A stretch of 61,359 nucleotides of DNA from Siphonobacter sp. BAB-5405 (lineage in GTDB: Bacteria > Bacteroidota > Bacteroidia > Cytophagales > Spirosomataceae), in assembly GCF_002872335.1 (NCBI RefSeq), contig NZ_NJAG01000008.1, positions 1-61,359 on the forward strand, given 5' to 3'. Of this stretch, positions 36,495 through 47,000 are shown piece after piece; positions within the stretch are counted from its first letter, which is position 1, and every line of letters begins with the position of its first letter. The notes beneath the pieces are model-generated. The model worked only from the letters and a program-made list of their open reading frames with translations, had not been told where the DNA came from and did no database searches. Made by a program: the position numbers and the translations under genes.

Positions 36495-38386
36495 GTTGTA
36501 TTTTGCGTAGCTTTAATAACGACCCGATGGTTAGGACGCAGGTCTACGTTCGTTTTCGACGTAGGAATGCAGCCAGGGCAGTTGGCCGTCCAGGTAGCGG
36601 GATCATCCCAGTTACCTGATTGAGCTGATGTGTAAGAGGTAATTACTTGTACGGGTTTGCTCGTCGTAGCCGTACAACCGTAAATGTTCGTAGCCGTCAG
36701 GTTATAAGTTCCTGTTTGAGCCGCTGAAACATCAGCCATCTGAATGGTTTTCTGGGTAGATGTGTAGCCGTTAGGACCACTCCAGCTATAATACGGAGCA
36801 TCGCCAGCCGTCAGTCCGAGGGTGTGGCCCGCTGAAAGTGGTGCATTGCCTGTAATGGTTGCAGCAACGGTACCCAGCGAAGCAGGAACCACGATACGCG
36901 GCGACATAATCACATTGCCATTGCCATCGCTTGCTTTCAACTGATACGTACCGGCCGTAAAATCAGCTGAGTTACCCGATGCTACGGAGTTCACGCCGTT
37001 ATTGTTTAGCGGATTTACCCACGTATACGAAGCCCACCCGTCTTCGCCTTTTATCCGCATTTGTGTGCTGCTCAGGCAGGAAGGATACAGGCGAGCCGGA
37101 GCCAGAGCCGCATAGGGCGTAGCTAAAGTTTGAATAGTAGCGGCATCCAGAGCGTCAGCCCAGGCCTTGGCTAGCAGTACCAGTCCCGGACCTTTGAAGT
37201 GAACATCTACTTCATCGCGGTTATCGGGACCGTGAATATCGTCCGTGGCTGGCCCGGCGAAGATTTGTTTAGCAGGATTGACCAGAGCGTTCTGAGCACT
37301 AATAATTGTCGGATTGTTGACACTAGGACCGGAGGTGTTCGTGCGGTCAAAGTAGCGACTGGCCCGGGAAATGACCCAGGGAAGATTGGCTTTGCCGGAA
37401 TGCGAGCGACTGGCTGCAATGACAGCGTTCCAGTTTGCGATGTATGTTTCCTGCGATGTATTGGCAAAGTTATCCGTTTCGCCTTGGTGGAGTAGCACGG
37501 CCCGTACGCCATACTGAGAAGCATAATTATTCAAACTAATCCGCAGGTTTCCGTAGGGTTGACCTTTCGGATAGGGATAACTAAAAACAGGGTTCAACGC
37601 CGGGTCTTGCGAAGGATCAATACTCGTGAGCCAGTTGACACTGCCCGTACCGGACCAGCCTCCCTGGAAAAACGCCACCGGAACTTTCCACCGTTCCACC
37701 AGCAGATCGCCCAGTGCTCCCCAGCACCAGGCTGAAAGGCCAAAAGGAGCCAGTTTCGTTGTCGCATCCAGGTGAACAAATTCGGGAGTAGCTACCTTGT
37801 CCTTCACATTCGAATAGCTCCAGGGACCCCATTGGCTTGGATCGTTCAGATCCGGATTCTCTGCAATTTTATAACCGATGCCCACGGCACTCACCTGATC
37901 GTAGGTTGCCGATGGCCCCGTATTGTTAGGGTCCGCAATTCCGGTTGCATTCGACTGGCCGGCAATTACGAAGACTTCACCAACGCCAACTTTTGTCAAC
38001 GTAGTTTCCTGCCCAAGCAAAGAACCGTTCTGATAGGCCCGCACCTTGAGATCATACCAGCCTCCTTTGGCTGTAACCGAACCCTGAAAATAACCGTTGG
38101 AAGGACTACTGGTGGTATTGCCGGGATAGGTCCACAGGGGTTGCCACTGGGTATCGACGGCATTATTAGGACCAATCGAACCACCTGCCGGAATGGGAAC
38201 CAAGCGTACCTCAATCCGGTCTACTTTTTCCGTATAAACACCTGCTACGTGTACAGAAGCCTGATTCGATAAATCACGCTGAAAAACGGCTCGCGTGGTG
38301 GGAAAAGTAATGCTTAACTGGGCGAAACTCTGGTAATACGTAAAGAGGAAAAAAAGCAGACTAGCTAATCTGTACAAATGTTTCAT
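36479..38386 (-). CDS. Secreted SGNH-type esterase (sialate O-acetylesterase-like)
   Basis: About 635 aa from MKHLYRLASLLFFLFTYYQSFAQ, a clear signal peptide; the in-frame start at 38428 is less likely. An Ig-like N-terminal region is followed by a SASA-type domain (PF03629): VIAGQSNATG with the nucleophile Ser, a VLLHQGETDNF block, and DDIHGPDNRDEVDVHFKGPG near the catalytic Asp-His. The C-terminal third has Ig/PKD-like repeats (YYSWSGPNGYTSTQKT, TGTYNLTATNIYGCTAT) and ends in a segment, QSGNWDDPATWTANC, often found in Bacteroidota secreted proteins. It probably removes acetyl groups from glycans. Confidence 0.8.
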   Translation of the reverse strand: MKHLYRLASLLFFLFTYYQSFAQLSITFPTTRAVFQRDLSNQASVHVAGVYTEKVDRIEVRLVPIPAGGSIGPNNAVDTQWQPLWTYPGNTTSSPSNGYFQGSVTAKGGWYDLKVRAYQNGSLLGQETTLTKVGVGEVFVIAGQSNATGIADPNNTGPSATYDQVSAVGIGYKIAENPDLNDPSQWGPWSYSNVKDKVATPEFVHLDATTKLAPFGLSAWCWGALGDLLVERWKVPVAFFQGGWSGTGSVNWLTSIDPSQDPALNPVFSYPYPKGQPYGNLRISLNNYASQYGVRAVLLHQGETDNFANTSQETYIANWNAVIAASRSHSGKANLPWVISRASRYFDRTNTSGPSVNNPTIISAQNALVNPAKQIFAGPATDDIHGPDNRDEVDVHFKGPGLVLLAKAWADALDAATIQTLATPYAALAPARLYPSCLSSTQMRIKGEDGWASYTWVNPLNNNGVNSVASGNSADFTAGTYQLKASDGNGNVIMSPRIVVPASLGTVAATITGNAPLSAGHTLGLTAGDAPYYSWSGPNGYTSTQKTIQMADVSAAQTGTYNLTATNIYGCTATTSKPVQVITSYTSAQSGNWDDPATWTANCPGCIPTSKTNVDLRPNHRVVIKATQNTTAPNP

Positions 38387-38446
38387 AAAGGACAAACCGG
38401 TAAAATGGGCGGGTAAAAATAACGACAAACATGTAAAAAAAACAAT

Positions 38447-39178
38447 TTACTCCAGACGAATAATTTGTTTTTCCTGTAGTAATTCCATTTGATGATAACG
38501 CAAATATAGTTGGGCTAGCACTACAACATCTTCCCGACAATACTGAGCAATGGAAATCAAATTATTTTTATGATAATACGTTGTATTTACTTCACTTCCG
38601 GAAAGCGTGTCCTTACTCGAGGGAATATCAAATAAAGCGGCCAGTAACTCCAGGCTCGTATAATTTTTAAAATCGCCGAATTTCCAGTAATCCATCGTAT
38701 CCAAATGCGGGGAGTCGTAGCGTCTCCAGTGGGTATTCCATAGAGAGCGGGGGATCGGTATACCGTGAATCATCATCCGCCGACAGAGATACGGATAGTC
38801 AAACTCCCGTCCATTATGAGCACAGAGAATCAGTTTACGAGCGTACCGCTTTTCTACCAGTGTGCAAAACTGACGAAGTACGCTGGCCTCATCATGCCCG
38901 TGAATGGTACGAACCCGAAAGGTAGCCTCATCTGCCTCCCAATGGAAGAAGCCTAATCCGATGACGATAATTTTACCGAATTCGGCGTAAACGGCGGCTC
39001 GATCAAAGTAAAGTTCTGCATCGCTGGGCCCCTCGGTACTGCGAAGTCGATCCGCTTTTCGTAACCATTCTTTTTGCAGCCGTTCGGATACTAATTCCAG
39101 CGAAGATTCGCCCGAAACAGTCTCAATATCAATGAATAAAAGATGTCTGGCCGTAGATTGAAATTCAGCTGCATTCAT
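38447..39178 (-). CDS. PolB-like 3'-5' exonuclease
   Basis: A 243-aa DnaQ-fold exonuclease of the PF10108 type (related to the DNA polymerase B exonuclease domain). The start MNAAEFQSTARHLLFIDIET places the first catalytic DxE (FIDIET) near the N-terminus; an upstream start at 39280 adds an unlikely leader. Other acidic positions are in CAHNGREFDYPYL and, near the end, YCREDVVVLAQLYLR (YxxxD). Function in DNA repair or RNA processing is open. It lies alone between the esterase and a hypothetical gene. Confidence 0.88.
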   Translation of the reverse strand: MNAAEFQSTARHLLFIDIETVSGESSLELVSERLQKEWLRKADRLRSTEGPSDAELYFDRAAVYAEFGKIIVIGLGFFHWEADEATFRVRTIHGHDEASVLRQFCTLVEKRYARKLILCAHNGREFDYPYLCRRMMIHGIPIPRSLWNTHWRRYDSPHLDTMDYWKFGDFKNYTSLELLAALFDIPSSKDTLSGSEVNTTYYHKNNLISIAQYCREDVVVLAQLYLRYHQMELLQEKQIIRLE

Positions 39179-39339
39179 GAGGAAATACGAAGGTACACGT
39201 CGAAAGTAACGAAGAAAACAATCTCCTCCGTGCTGCATTGAGCAAACGGTAACCGATGAATTAACTACAGGTATACGCACAAAAAAAACGCGGACTTTAC
39301 CACCGTAAAATCCACGTTTATAAGAAAAAAAGGGAAAGC

Positions 39340-39753
39340 TTATTCGTGCAGAATACCTTCCTGAGCTAACTGATTAATTTGAATCAGATTGGCTTCGTCC
39401 AGGCTACCCGGTACGAAAATAAACCGCTTGTCATAAATCTGATTATCGATGAAATAACTCACCCAGTATTCATTCGTTAAATGAAATACTGAGGAATCAA
39501 TGGGTTCAATCGGCTGATGACTATGGGCAGGGACTTCCTGAAAAAAATGGCGTAACGTTGATGTTTCCTGAGCTTCTTCACCCTGATGTTGGGGTTTACT
39601 ATAGCCACGGGAAGTTACAAAAACGTTTTGAATGGCTTTGTCATTACGGTTGAGTAAGTAGACCCGCCAGGCAGCTTCATTGAATTCGTTCACTTCACGG
39701 GCTATGGCTACTTTTACCCCTTCTACGGGCAAAAATGGAATGTCTTTTTTCAT
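39340..39753 (-). CDS. Conserved-looking hypothetical protein upstream of the exonuclease gene
   Basis: A 137-aa soluble protein with a beta-rich profile (VKVAIAREVNEFNEAAWRVYLLNRNDK, NEYWVSYFIDNQIYDKRFIFVPG). There is no signal peptide. It starts 25 bp after the lipB stop on the same strand, suggesting joint transcription. I do not recognise a named family and infer no function. Confidence 0.75.
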   Translation of the reverse strand: MKKDIPFLPVEGVKVAIAREVNEFNEAAWRVYLLNRNDKAIQNVFVTSRGYSKPQHQGEEAQETSTLRHFFQEVPAHSHQPIEPIDSSVFHLTNEYWVSYFIDNQIYDKRFIFVPGSLDEANLIQINQLAQEGILHE

Positions 39754-39778
39754 GGGAATGAATGGTTTTATGGGTTAC

Positions 39779-40510
39779 TCAAACGGTCGGCATGGTGAGC
39801 GATTCTTCGACAAAAACCATTTCGAACAAATCGGCCAGATGAGCTTTTAATCGCTGCGAAACTTCCTGGAAATCGAGGGAATGGCCCAGCTCTTTCGCCA
39901 GGGAGGTTACTTCTTTTCCCTCCAGACCACAGGGAACAATATACTCGAAAAAAGCAAGGTCATTATTTACATTCAGGGCAAAACCGTGCATGGTCACCCA
40001 GCGGCTGGCTTTTACGCCCATTGCACAGATTTTCCGGGGATTCTTCTGTTCGACGTAATCCAGCCACACGCCCGTCATTCCCGGAATGCGACCCGCCTCC
40101 AGTCCATAATCCGCACAGGTACGAATGATGGCTTCTTCCAGCATTCGCATGTACCAGTGAATATCGGGCTTGAAATTATCCAGATCCAGAATGGGGTAAC
40201 CTACTAATTGACCCGGACCGTGATACGTAATATCCCCGCCCCGGTTGATTTTGTAGTACTGAATGCCGAGCTGTTCCAGCTTCTGTTCATCCTCCAGCAG
40301 ATGTTCGGGTTTGCCACTTTTACCGAGCGTAAATACAGGCGGATGCTGCACAAAAAGAAGGTAATTATTCGTGGGCAATTGCTCCGCTACTGCGGCCTGC
40401 CGATTCTGAACCTTACGGGCTACGGTAGCGGCTAGCAGCTCTTCCTGGGCGTCCCAGGCCGACTGATAGTCCCGAAGGCCCCAGTCCTGAAAAATCACTT
40501 GCTTATTCAT
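39779..40510 (-). CDS. lipB: Octanoyl-[ACP]:protein N-octanoyltransferase
   Basis: A 243-aa LipB that transfers octanoate from acyl-carrier protein to lipoyl domains of 2-oxoacid dehydrogenases and GcvH. Signature sequences are NRGGDITYHGPGQLVGYPI, KICAMGVKASRWVTMHGFAL (catalytic Lys) and IVPCGLEGKEVTSL (nucleophile Cys). Length and motif order match the family. A lipoate synthase gene is not in the window. Confidence 0.97.
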   Translation of the reverse strand: MNKQVIFQDWGLRDYQSAWDAQEELLAATVARKVQNRQAAVAEQLPTNNYLLFVQHPPVFTLGKSGKPEHLLEDEQKLEQLGIQYYKINRGGDITYHGPGQLVGYPILDLDNFKPDIHWYMRMLEEAIIRTCADYGLEAGRIPGMTGVWLDYVEQKNPRKICAMGVKASRWVTMHGFALNVNNDLAFFEYIVPCGLEGKEVTSLAKELGHSLDFQEVSQRLKAHLADLFEMVFVEESLTMPTV

Positions 40511-40591
40511 GAATACACTTAAAATTCATTCTAAAGATAACAAGAAGCCCGTACATATAATTCCCTGCTTGAGTCTAAGCCCCTTGTCGTT

Positions 40592-40636
40592 AAAAAAGTA
40601 ATGCGATGCACCCAAAGAAGCTTTGAATGCATCGCA
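40592..40636 (-). terminator. Terminator of the cobA/sulfite reductase operon
   Basis: TGCGATGCA (40602-40610) pairs with TGCATCGCA (40628-40636), with an inner CAAAG/CTTTG stem, followed on the minus strand by TTACTTTTTT. The operon ends at 40759. Confidence 0.75.
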
Positions 40637-40758
40637 CGTATAGTGAAGTAACAAATCTAAAGTTTGATCGGGTTTGAGGTTTGAACGTTAAAAGGCTAAA
40701 CCTTTCAACGCTATGAACGAAAACCCGTACAGGGGTCTTACTCCTTACGTAGGCGGTT

Positions 40759-41547
40759 TTAACCCCGCGTATCAAAAAATTGACCGTTTTGCAGGAATTC
40801 CTGCCAGTCGGTAGACGGTGTTCCCGAGCCGTACCGAACGACTTCGCCCAGTACAATCACCGCTGGATTGGTCAATTTCTGCTCCAAAGCTAACCGGGGC
40901 AATTCCTGAGCGGTACCAATGGCGGTTCGTTGTTCGGCTGTTGTACCACTTTGCAGAATGGCTGCGGGTACATCCGCCCGGCCCATCTGAACGCAAAGGT
41001 CCGCAATTTCCTGAAGTTTGTTCATGCCCATCAGGACGATAATCGTAGCCGTTGAGCACAGGGCCAGACAGAGGTCGCGGGAAAGCGATCCATCCGTCTT
41101 CGTACCCGTAATGACCCAGAAGCTTTCACTCACGCCACGAGCCGTCATGGGAATACCCGCGTTGCCGGGCACGGCCAGAGCCGAAGACAATCCGGGTACG
41201 TAATCCGTTTCGATACCAAACGGGCGGGCATAGGCCAGCTCTTCCTGACCCCGACCAAACACGTACGGATCGCCCCCTTTCAGGCGGACTACATGTCCCG
41301 CCGCAAACGCTTTTTCTACAATCAGTTCATTGATCCAGTCCTGCGAATGGCTCTCGCCGGGGCGTTTGCCGACGTAAATTTTCTCCGTTTCAGCCGGGCA
41401 GTGTTCCAGTAAGACGGGATCAATCAGGGCGTCATACAAAACCACGTTGGCATTCCGTAGAGCCTTGACTGCTTTCAGCGTAATTAAATCGGGGGCACCC
41501 GGTCCTGCTCCGACAACGGTCAGTTTAGGGTTCGTTTTTCTGCTCAT
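40759..41547 (-). CDS. cobA: Uroporphyrinogen-III C-methyltransferase
   Basis: A 262-aa SUMT enzyme that methylates uroporphyrinogen III twice with SAM to precorrin-2, the precursor of siroheme. Start MSRKTNPKLTVVGAGPGAPDL fits the family; a longer in-frame start at 41766 would run back into the reductase gene. Motifs: VVGAGPGAPDLITLKA, VRLKGGDPYVFGRGQEE, VPGLSSALAVPGNAGIPMTARG and AAILQSGTTAEQ. It is 16 bp downstream of the reductase, which needs siroheme. The dehydrogenase/ferrochelatase step (SirC/CysG N-terminus) is not in the window. Confidence 0.96.
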   Translation of the reverse strand: MSRKTNPKLTVVGAGPGAPDLITLKAVKALRNANVVLYDALIDPVLLEHCPAETEKIYVGKRPGESHSQDWINELIVEKAFAAGHVVRLKGGDPYVFGRGQEELAYARPFGIETDYVPGLSSALAVPGNAGIPMTARGVSESFWVITGTKTDGSLSRDLCLALCSTATIIVLMGMNKLQEIADLCVQMGRADVPAAILQSGTTAEQRTAIGTAQELPRLALEQKLTNPAVIVLGEVVRYGSGTPSTDWQEFLQNGQFFDTRG

Positions 41548-41563
41548 GCGTAGTAATCGCGTC

Positions 41564-43654
41564 TCAGGCTTTAGCCGCAACCGCTTCTTCGCGGAACGCC
41601 TTCGCCCGTTGAAGAAAATCCAGGGCCTCTCCCAGAAAACGCTCGGCGAACTCCGGCGAGGGTTCCAGTTGATTAATCTGTAGTACTCGTTCCGTAAAGG
41701 TTTGACCAGCGAACGAGAATTCACCGCTTTCCACAAATTGCTTGTCAAATTCTTTAATGACCGCATGTTGCGTACTCACGCTGACGCTCTTGTCCAGTAA
41801 CAGAGCTTTCGCTCCCGAGACAAAAACGCTGTAGCTATAGTAGATCGAATCGGCGTAGCGACCTTCTTTCAAGGCTTGCTCGGCCCAGTCGAATTTCTCT
41901 TCGGTTTCGAAAAGCAGCGTAGCCACCAGATCGATAATCACGCTGGCACATTCACCTACGCCAATTTCCGTAGCAAAAGATTCGGTTTGACCCCAGTCTA
42001 CAAAATCGCTGTCTACCACCGTGGAGAGATCCGTCAGCGGTTTCAGAATGCCGTAGAAGTATTTTTCACCCTGACGATCGTAGTAATCATTGAAATACTC
42101 GCCGTCAGTAGCATTTTGTTCGTAATCATTCAGAATCCAACGCAGGGCTTGCGGACCACGTTTCGACGGAATCTTAATGACTTTATCAGCTACCCGACCC
42201 GAGCCATCGCCCAGCGTTCCACCACCCAGCAGAACCTGTAAAGCGGGCAATACGCGTTTATCCGGAGCTTTCATCGAGCTGCCGTGCAAACCAATCTGGG
42301 CCATGCTGTGCTGGCCGCAGGCGTTCATACAACCCGAGATTTTAATTAAAATATCGTTGTTGAAAATCAGGTCGGGAAACTCCTGACCGATGACTTTTTC
42401 CAGTTCCAGTGAAATGGACGTCGAATCGGAGATCGCCAGGTTACAGGTATCCGTACCGGGGCAGGCCGTAATGTTGGCCGTACTGTTCGCACCGGGCTGA
42501 GCCAACTCGTGAGCCGCCAGAATCTCGTAAACGCGGGGTAAATCTTCGGCTTTTACAAAGCGGAACAACAGTCCCTGGTTGATTGATACCCGAACATCGT
42601 TGGCAACGTAAGGCTCGATCTGTCCGATCAGGTTACGGCTGGTTTCGGAATGAATATTGCCCAGCGGTACGCGTACGAATACGCCGTAGTAGCCACTCTG
42701 TTTTTGCGGGAATACGTTGGATTTCAGCCATTGGTTGTAGACCTCGTCCGTTCCATACGCCAGTGATGTGGTAGGCGTTTCCAGGACTGCTTCTGCCGGA
42801 GCTTCAATCGTATAAGTTTTGGATTTGAGGGCGGTCCATTCTTCCGTAACCAGTCGCTTGAATTCATCGAAACCGATTTTAGCAATCAGGAATTTCAAAC
42901 GAGCCTTATGACGGCTGTTACGTTCGCCGTGACGGTCGAAAATGCGTAAAACCGCTTCCACCGTCGGAATAAGCTGATCGACGGGTAAAAATTCGTGATA
43001 CAGGTGAGCCAATGCCGGCTGGGCACCCAGGCCGCCGCCCACGAGTACTTTAAAACCCCGTTGCCCATCCTTGATTTTAGGAACAAAGCCTAAATCGTGC
43101 ATGTAGGACAGGGCCGTATCGGCATCGGAGCTGGAGAAGGAAATCTTGAATTTCCGGCCCATCTCCTGACAAATCGGATTTCGCAGGAAATAACGGAAGG
43201 TGGCATCCGCGTAAGGCGTGACGTCGAAGGGTTCCTGCGGATCAATCCCCGCCGTTGGCGAGGCCGTTACGTTCCGTACGGTATTTCCGCAGGCTTCGCG
43301 AAGTGTAATGTCATCTTGTTCGAGTTTGGCCCAGAGTTCGGGCGTACGATCCAGGCTAACGAAGTGAATCTGAATATCCTGACGCGTCGTTAGGTGAAGG
43401 TTCCCCGTGGAATATTCGTCCGAAATATCCGCAATGCGTTTCCATTGGTTAAACGTCATCTTGCCGTAGGGCAATTTGATGCGAACCATCTGAACGCCCT
43501 GCTGCCGCTGACCGTATACTCCCCGGGCCAGACGCAGGCTTCTAAACTTTTCCTCGTGAATTTTTCCCTCCCGGAAAAGGCGGATTTTTCGCTCTAAATC
43601 GACGATATCTTTTTCTACGAGGGGATTCTCCAGTTCGGTACGGAAACTTTGCAT
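41564..43654 (-). CDS. Siroheme sulfite/nitrite reductase with C-terminal HEPN-like domain
   Basis: A 696-aa protein. Residues 1 to about 555 form a siroheme-[4Fe-4S] reductase with two ferredoxin-like and two catalytic repeats. Cluster and siroheme ligands are in ACPGTDTCNLA and KISGCMNACGQH, and siroheme-contacting basic residues in NLHLTTRQDIQIHF. The final ~120 residues are an extra helical module resembling HEPN: EQALKEGRYADSIYYSYSVF, followed by helices and EFAERFLGEALDFLQRAKAF. The reductase makes sulfide or ammonia from sulfite or nitrite; sequence does not settle which. It is coupled to cobA. The fusion could be a substrate or partner-binding module. Confidence 0.92.
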   Translation of the reverse strand: MQSFRTELENPLVEKDIVDLERKIRLFREGKIHEEKFRSLRLARGVYGQRQQGVQMVRIKLPYGKMTFNQWKRIADISDEYSTGNLHLTTRQDIQIHFVSLDRTPELWAKLEQDDITLREACGNTVRNVTASPTAGIDPQEPFDVTPYADATFRYFLRNPICQEMGRKFKISFSSSDADTALSYMHDLGFVPKIKDGQRGFKVLVGGGLGAQPALAHLYHEFLPVDQLIPTVEAVLRIFDRHGERNSRHKARLKFLIAKIGFDEFKRLVTEEWTALKSKTYTIEAPAEAVLETPTTSLAYGTDEVYNQWLKSNVFPQKQSGYYGVFVRVPLGNIHSETSRNLIGQIEPYVANDVRVSINQGLLFRFVKAEDLPRVYEILAAHELAQPGANSTANITACPGTDTCNLAISDSTSISLELEKVIGQEFPDLIFNNDILIKISGCMNACGQHSMAQIGLHGSSMKAPDKRVLPALQVLLGGGTLGDGSGRVADKVIKIPSKRGPQALRWILNDYEQNATDGEYFNDYYDRQGEKYFYGILKPLTDLSTVVDSDFVDWGQTESFATEIGVGECASVIIDLVATLLFETEEKFDWAEQALKEGRYADSIYYSYSVFVSGAKALLLDKSVSVSTQHAVIKEFDKQFVESGEFSFAGQTFTERVLQINQLEPSPEFAERFLGEALDFLQRAKAFREEAVAAKA

Positions 43655-44008
43655 GGCTCTGAGAAGTCTTTTATTCTATCGAATAACTAGAATTAGCTTA
43701 CAAACGTAGGACTCTTACGCGTAACGGCCAAACCCGCGTACGAAAATTTTAGTGCCTTTTACACCCGATTTATTCTGAAAAACAATTGCTTATCCGCCGC
43801 CCGTTCAGCGGTGGTTGGGGCGTAAGTAGTCCTTAAAGATAAACTAGCCATAAACGCTTGGCATATCTACTTAATACCCCCGTTCATCGATGAATTTATG
43901 AAAAGAGTCCTACCGCCCCCGTTCACCACTAAACTTCCACCACTCCAGGCAATCTATGAGACAATTCTTTACGAGCCTTCTAGCCAGCACCGCCGCGTGC
44001 GATAGACA
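43655..44008. other. Divergent intergenic region, reductase versus outer-membrane protein
   Basis: No gene. A G/C-rich hairpin (CCGCCGC.../AGCGGTGG, around 43795) is the main feature. The region holds the promoters of both the reductase and the barrel protein, but no clear consensus or known riboswitch is visible. Confidence 0.35.
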
Positions 44009-47000
44009 ATGAAAACGAACCATTACCTCTCTTTACTGATCGCTACGCTATCATTTTCCCAGGCCTGGGCCCAAGAAGGTGCCATCAGCGGCCGCGTGAC
44101 GCAACCCACCCAAAAGCCAGTTTCTGAAGCTAAAGTAGTTTTACTCCAGCCCGCCGATAGTACGAAACGACTCACCAGCCAAACCGATACCGCAGGTCGA
44201 TTTCTGTTTCGTGGACTGGAACAGGGACCCGCGTACCGTATACGCGTAGCGAAAGCGAATTTTCAGGCTCGTGAAGTAGAAATAGCTCCGTTACGGGCTC
44301 AGGTAGATGTCGGTGCCGTAACCTTGTCGCCGGTTACTACGACAGCGGTTGCGGACACGATTCGCCCGGCTACGACTCAACCCAATCCGACGCTTCCTTC
44401 CAACACGCCCATACTGCCCGCTGATATGAGTCGTCAAGCAGGGACAGCAACGCCCGCTGTTCGGGATACCTTACCTCCCACGGCACGTCCTGCCACGCAA
44501 CCCGTGCCTACGACTCCATCCACGCAGGCAACGACAGAACCCGGCGTGAATGGAACTGAACTACGGGGACGAGTTACGGATAAAAATGACGGCTCTGTAC
44601 TTTTCGGCGTGACAGTTCTATTGATCAATGCCAGTGATAGTACCAAACGCAGTGGAACTACTACGGATGCCGAAGGACGTTTTGCCTTCCCGAATCTGAG
44701 TCGGGGTAGTTATCGCTTACGTCTTTCAAATATTGGATACAATACCGAACAGATTCAGGTACGGCCCTTCAACAACGTACTTGATTTGGGTACCTTACCG
44801 TTGTCTTCCAATTCCAGAAACCTGAAAGAAGTGACGGTGAAAGGCATGCAGGAACGCGTAGAGCAGAAAGCCGATACACTGATTTACAACGCCGATGCGT
44901 ATAAGGTAACGAAAGATGCCAATGTAGAAGATCTGGTTACGAAAATGCCGGGGATCACGATGGAAAATGGAACCATTAAAGCCCAGGGACAGGATGTGAA
45001 ACGCGTATTGGTAGACGGTCGGGAATTTTTTGGGGATGATGCCTCGCTCGCTTTGAAAAACCTGCCTTCGGAAGTGGTGGATAAAATTCAGGTATTTGAC
45101 CGGCTGAGCGATCAGTCCCAGTTTACAGGTTTTGACGACGGTAATGCCGAACGTACCATCAACATTACGACGCGAAGTGGGAAGAATAATGGTCAGTTCG
45201 GAAAAGTATACGCCGGTTATGGTACCGACAATCGGTATTCGGCCGGGGGAAATATCAACTTCTTTAACGGAGCCCGCCGGATTTCACTCATTGGCCTGAG
45301 TAACAATATAAACCAGCAAAACTTCGCCATGCAGGATTTGCTCGGAGCCCTGGGCTCAGGTGGCGGTGGCAACCGGGGTGGTGGTAACTTTGGTGGCAAC
45401 CGGGGCGGCGGCGGCGGCGGCAACCGTGGTGGCGGCGGCGGTGGCGGATTTGGCGGAAACTCCGCCGGAAACTTTCTGGTAGGTCAGCAGGGTGGTATTA
45501 CCTCTACGAACGCCATCGGCTTAAACTATACCGATAACTGGAGCAGTAAGGTGAAAGTGACGGGCAGTTACTTCTTCAACAACGCTCGTAACCGGTCCGA
45601 AACGACCTTGAGCCGTACTTCGTTTGCGACGGGCGGCAACGGTCAGATTTATGATCAGAACAGCCAGTCTAGCAACAATAACAACAACCACCGGGCCAAT
45701 CTGCGACTGGAGTATCAGATCAGCAAACGAAGTTCGTTGATCTGGACGCCGCGGATTAGCGTTCAAAACAATAACAGCAGCAGTACGGTCGAAGGGGCGA
45801 CCCGCGAGAGCGAAACCGGAGCCCAGATCAGCCAGACCAGTACCCGCAATACGGCCCAGAGTAACGGTTACAACTTTGGCCAGAACCTGTTGTTCCGCCA
45901 TCAATTTGCCAAGCCCGGACGAACCATTTCCGTGGGGCTGGGAACGACGTTGAATGCCAATAACCGGAATGGCTTACTAAACTCCGAGAACCGCTATGCC
46001 CGCAGAAATGGGGTGGATTCGCTGGCCTTGATCCGACAACAATCGGAAACGGAAACCAACAGTAATACCTGGAATGCGAACGTGAACTATACCGAGCCGC
46101 TGTCGAAGATGAGTCAGTTGCAACTGAGCTACAACGGTTCGATCACTAACAGCAAAAGCAACAAGGAAACGTACGATTACAACGAAGCTACGCAGGGATA
46201 CACATCGCTGAATTCGATTCTGAGCAACCGTTTCGACAATCAGTACTCGACCAACCGGGCTGGACTTTCATACCGCTTACGTAGTCAGAAAGGTTTTCTT
46301 TCGGCGGGTGTCGATTATCAGTTAGCGGATTTATCGGGGAATCAATTATTTCCCCGGACGTTCTCGGTGGATAAAACTTTCCAGAACTGGATGCCGAATA
46401 TGGACGTGAACTACAAATTCACGCAAACGAAAAATCTGCGGTTCAACTACCGAACCTCCACGAATGCTCCTTCCATCACGCAGTTGCAGAACGTGTTTGA
46501 TAATACTAACCCGCTCTTCATTTCCAGCGGTAACCCGAACCTGAAGCAGGAGTACTCGCATACGCTTTCCTTACGCTACAATAGTACGAATGTGGCCAAG
46601 TCGGTGAATTTCTTCGGGGGGATATTCGCCACCTTTACGGCTAATAACATCACCAACGCTACCGTGATCGCCAACCGGGACACGACGCTGACCGAAGGCG
46701 TATTACTGACGCGTGGGTCGCAGTACAGTCGTCCGGTGAACTTGCAGGGCTACCGGAATTTGCGGGCGTTTATGAACCTGGGCTTGCCCATTCAGTCAAT
46801 CAAGAGTAACCTCAATCTGAACGGGGGCGTGAATTACTCCCGTACGCCCGGTTTAATCAACGAAGTAGAAAGCTTCTCGAATAATTTCGCCATCAACGGT
46901 GGAGCTGTCCTGAGCAGTAACATCAGCGAAAATCTGGATTTCTCCGTTTCGTATTCAGGGGCGTATAACATCATTCGGTATACGATTCAGCCGCAACAGA

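Noticed and set aside
40590-40856. 88-codon minus-strand frame next to cobA
   Set aside because: It overlaps the start of cobA's terminal region and a terminator in another frame; no protein-like features.
45217-45423. Pro-rich minus-strand frame
   Set aside because: It is simply the complement of the Gly-rich coding repeat of the barrel gene.
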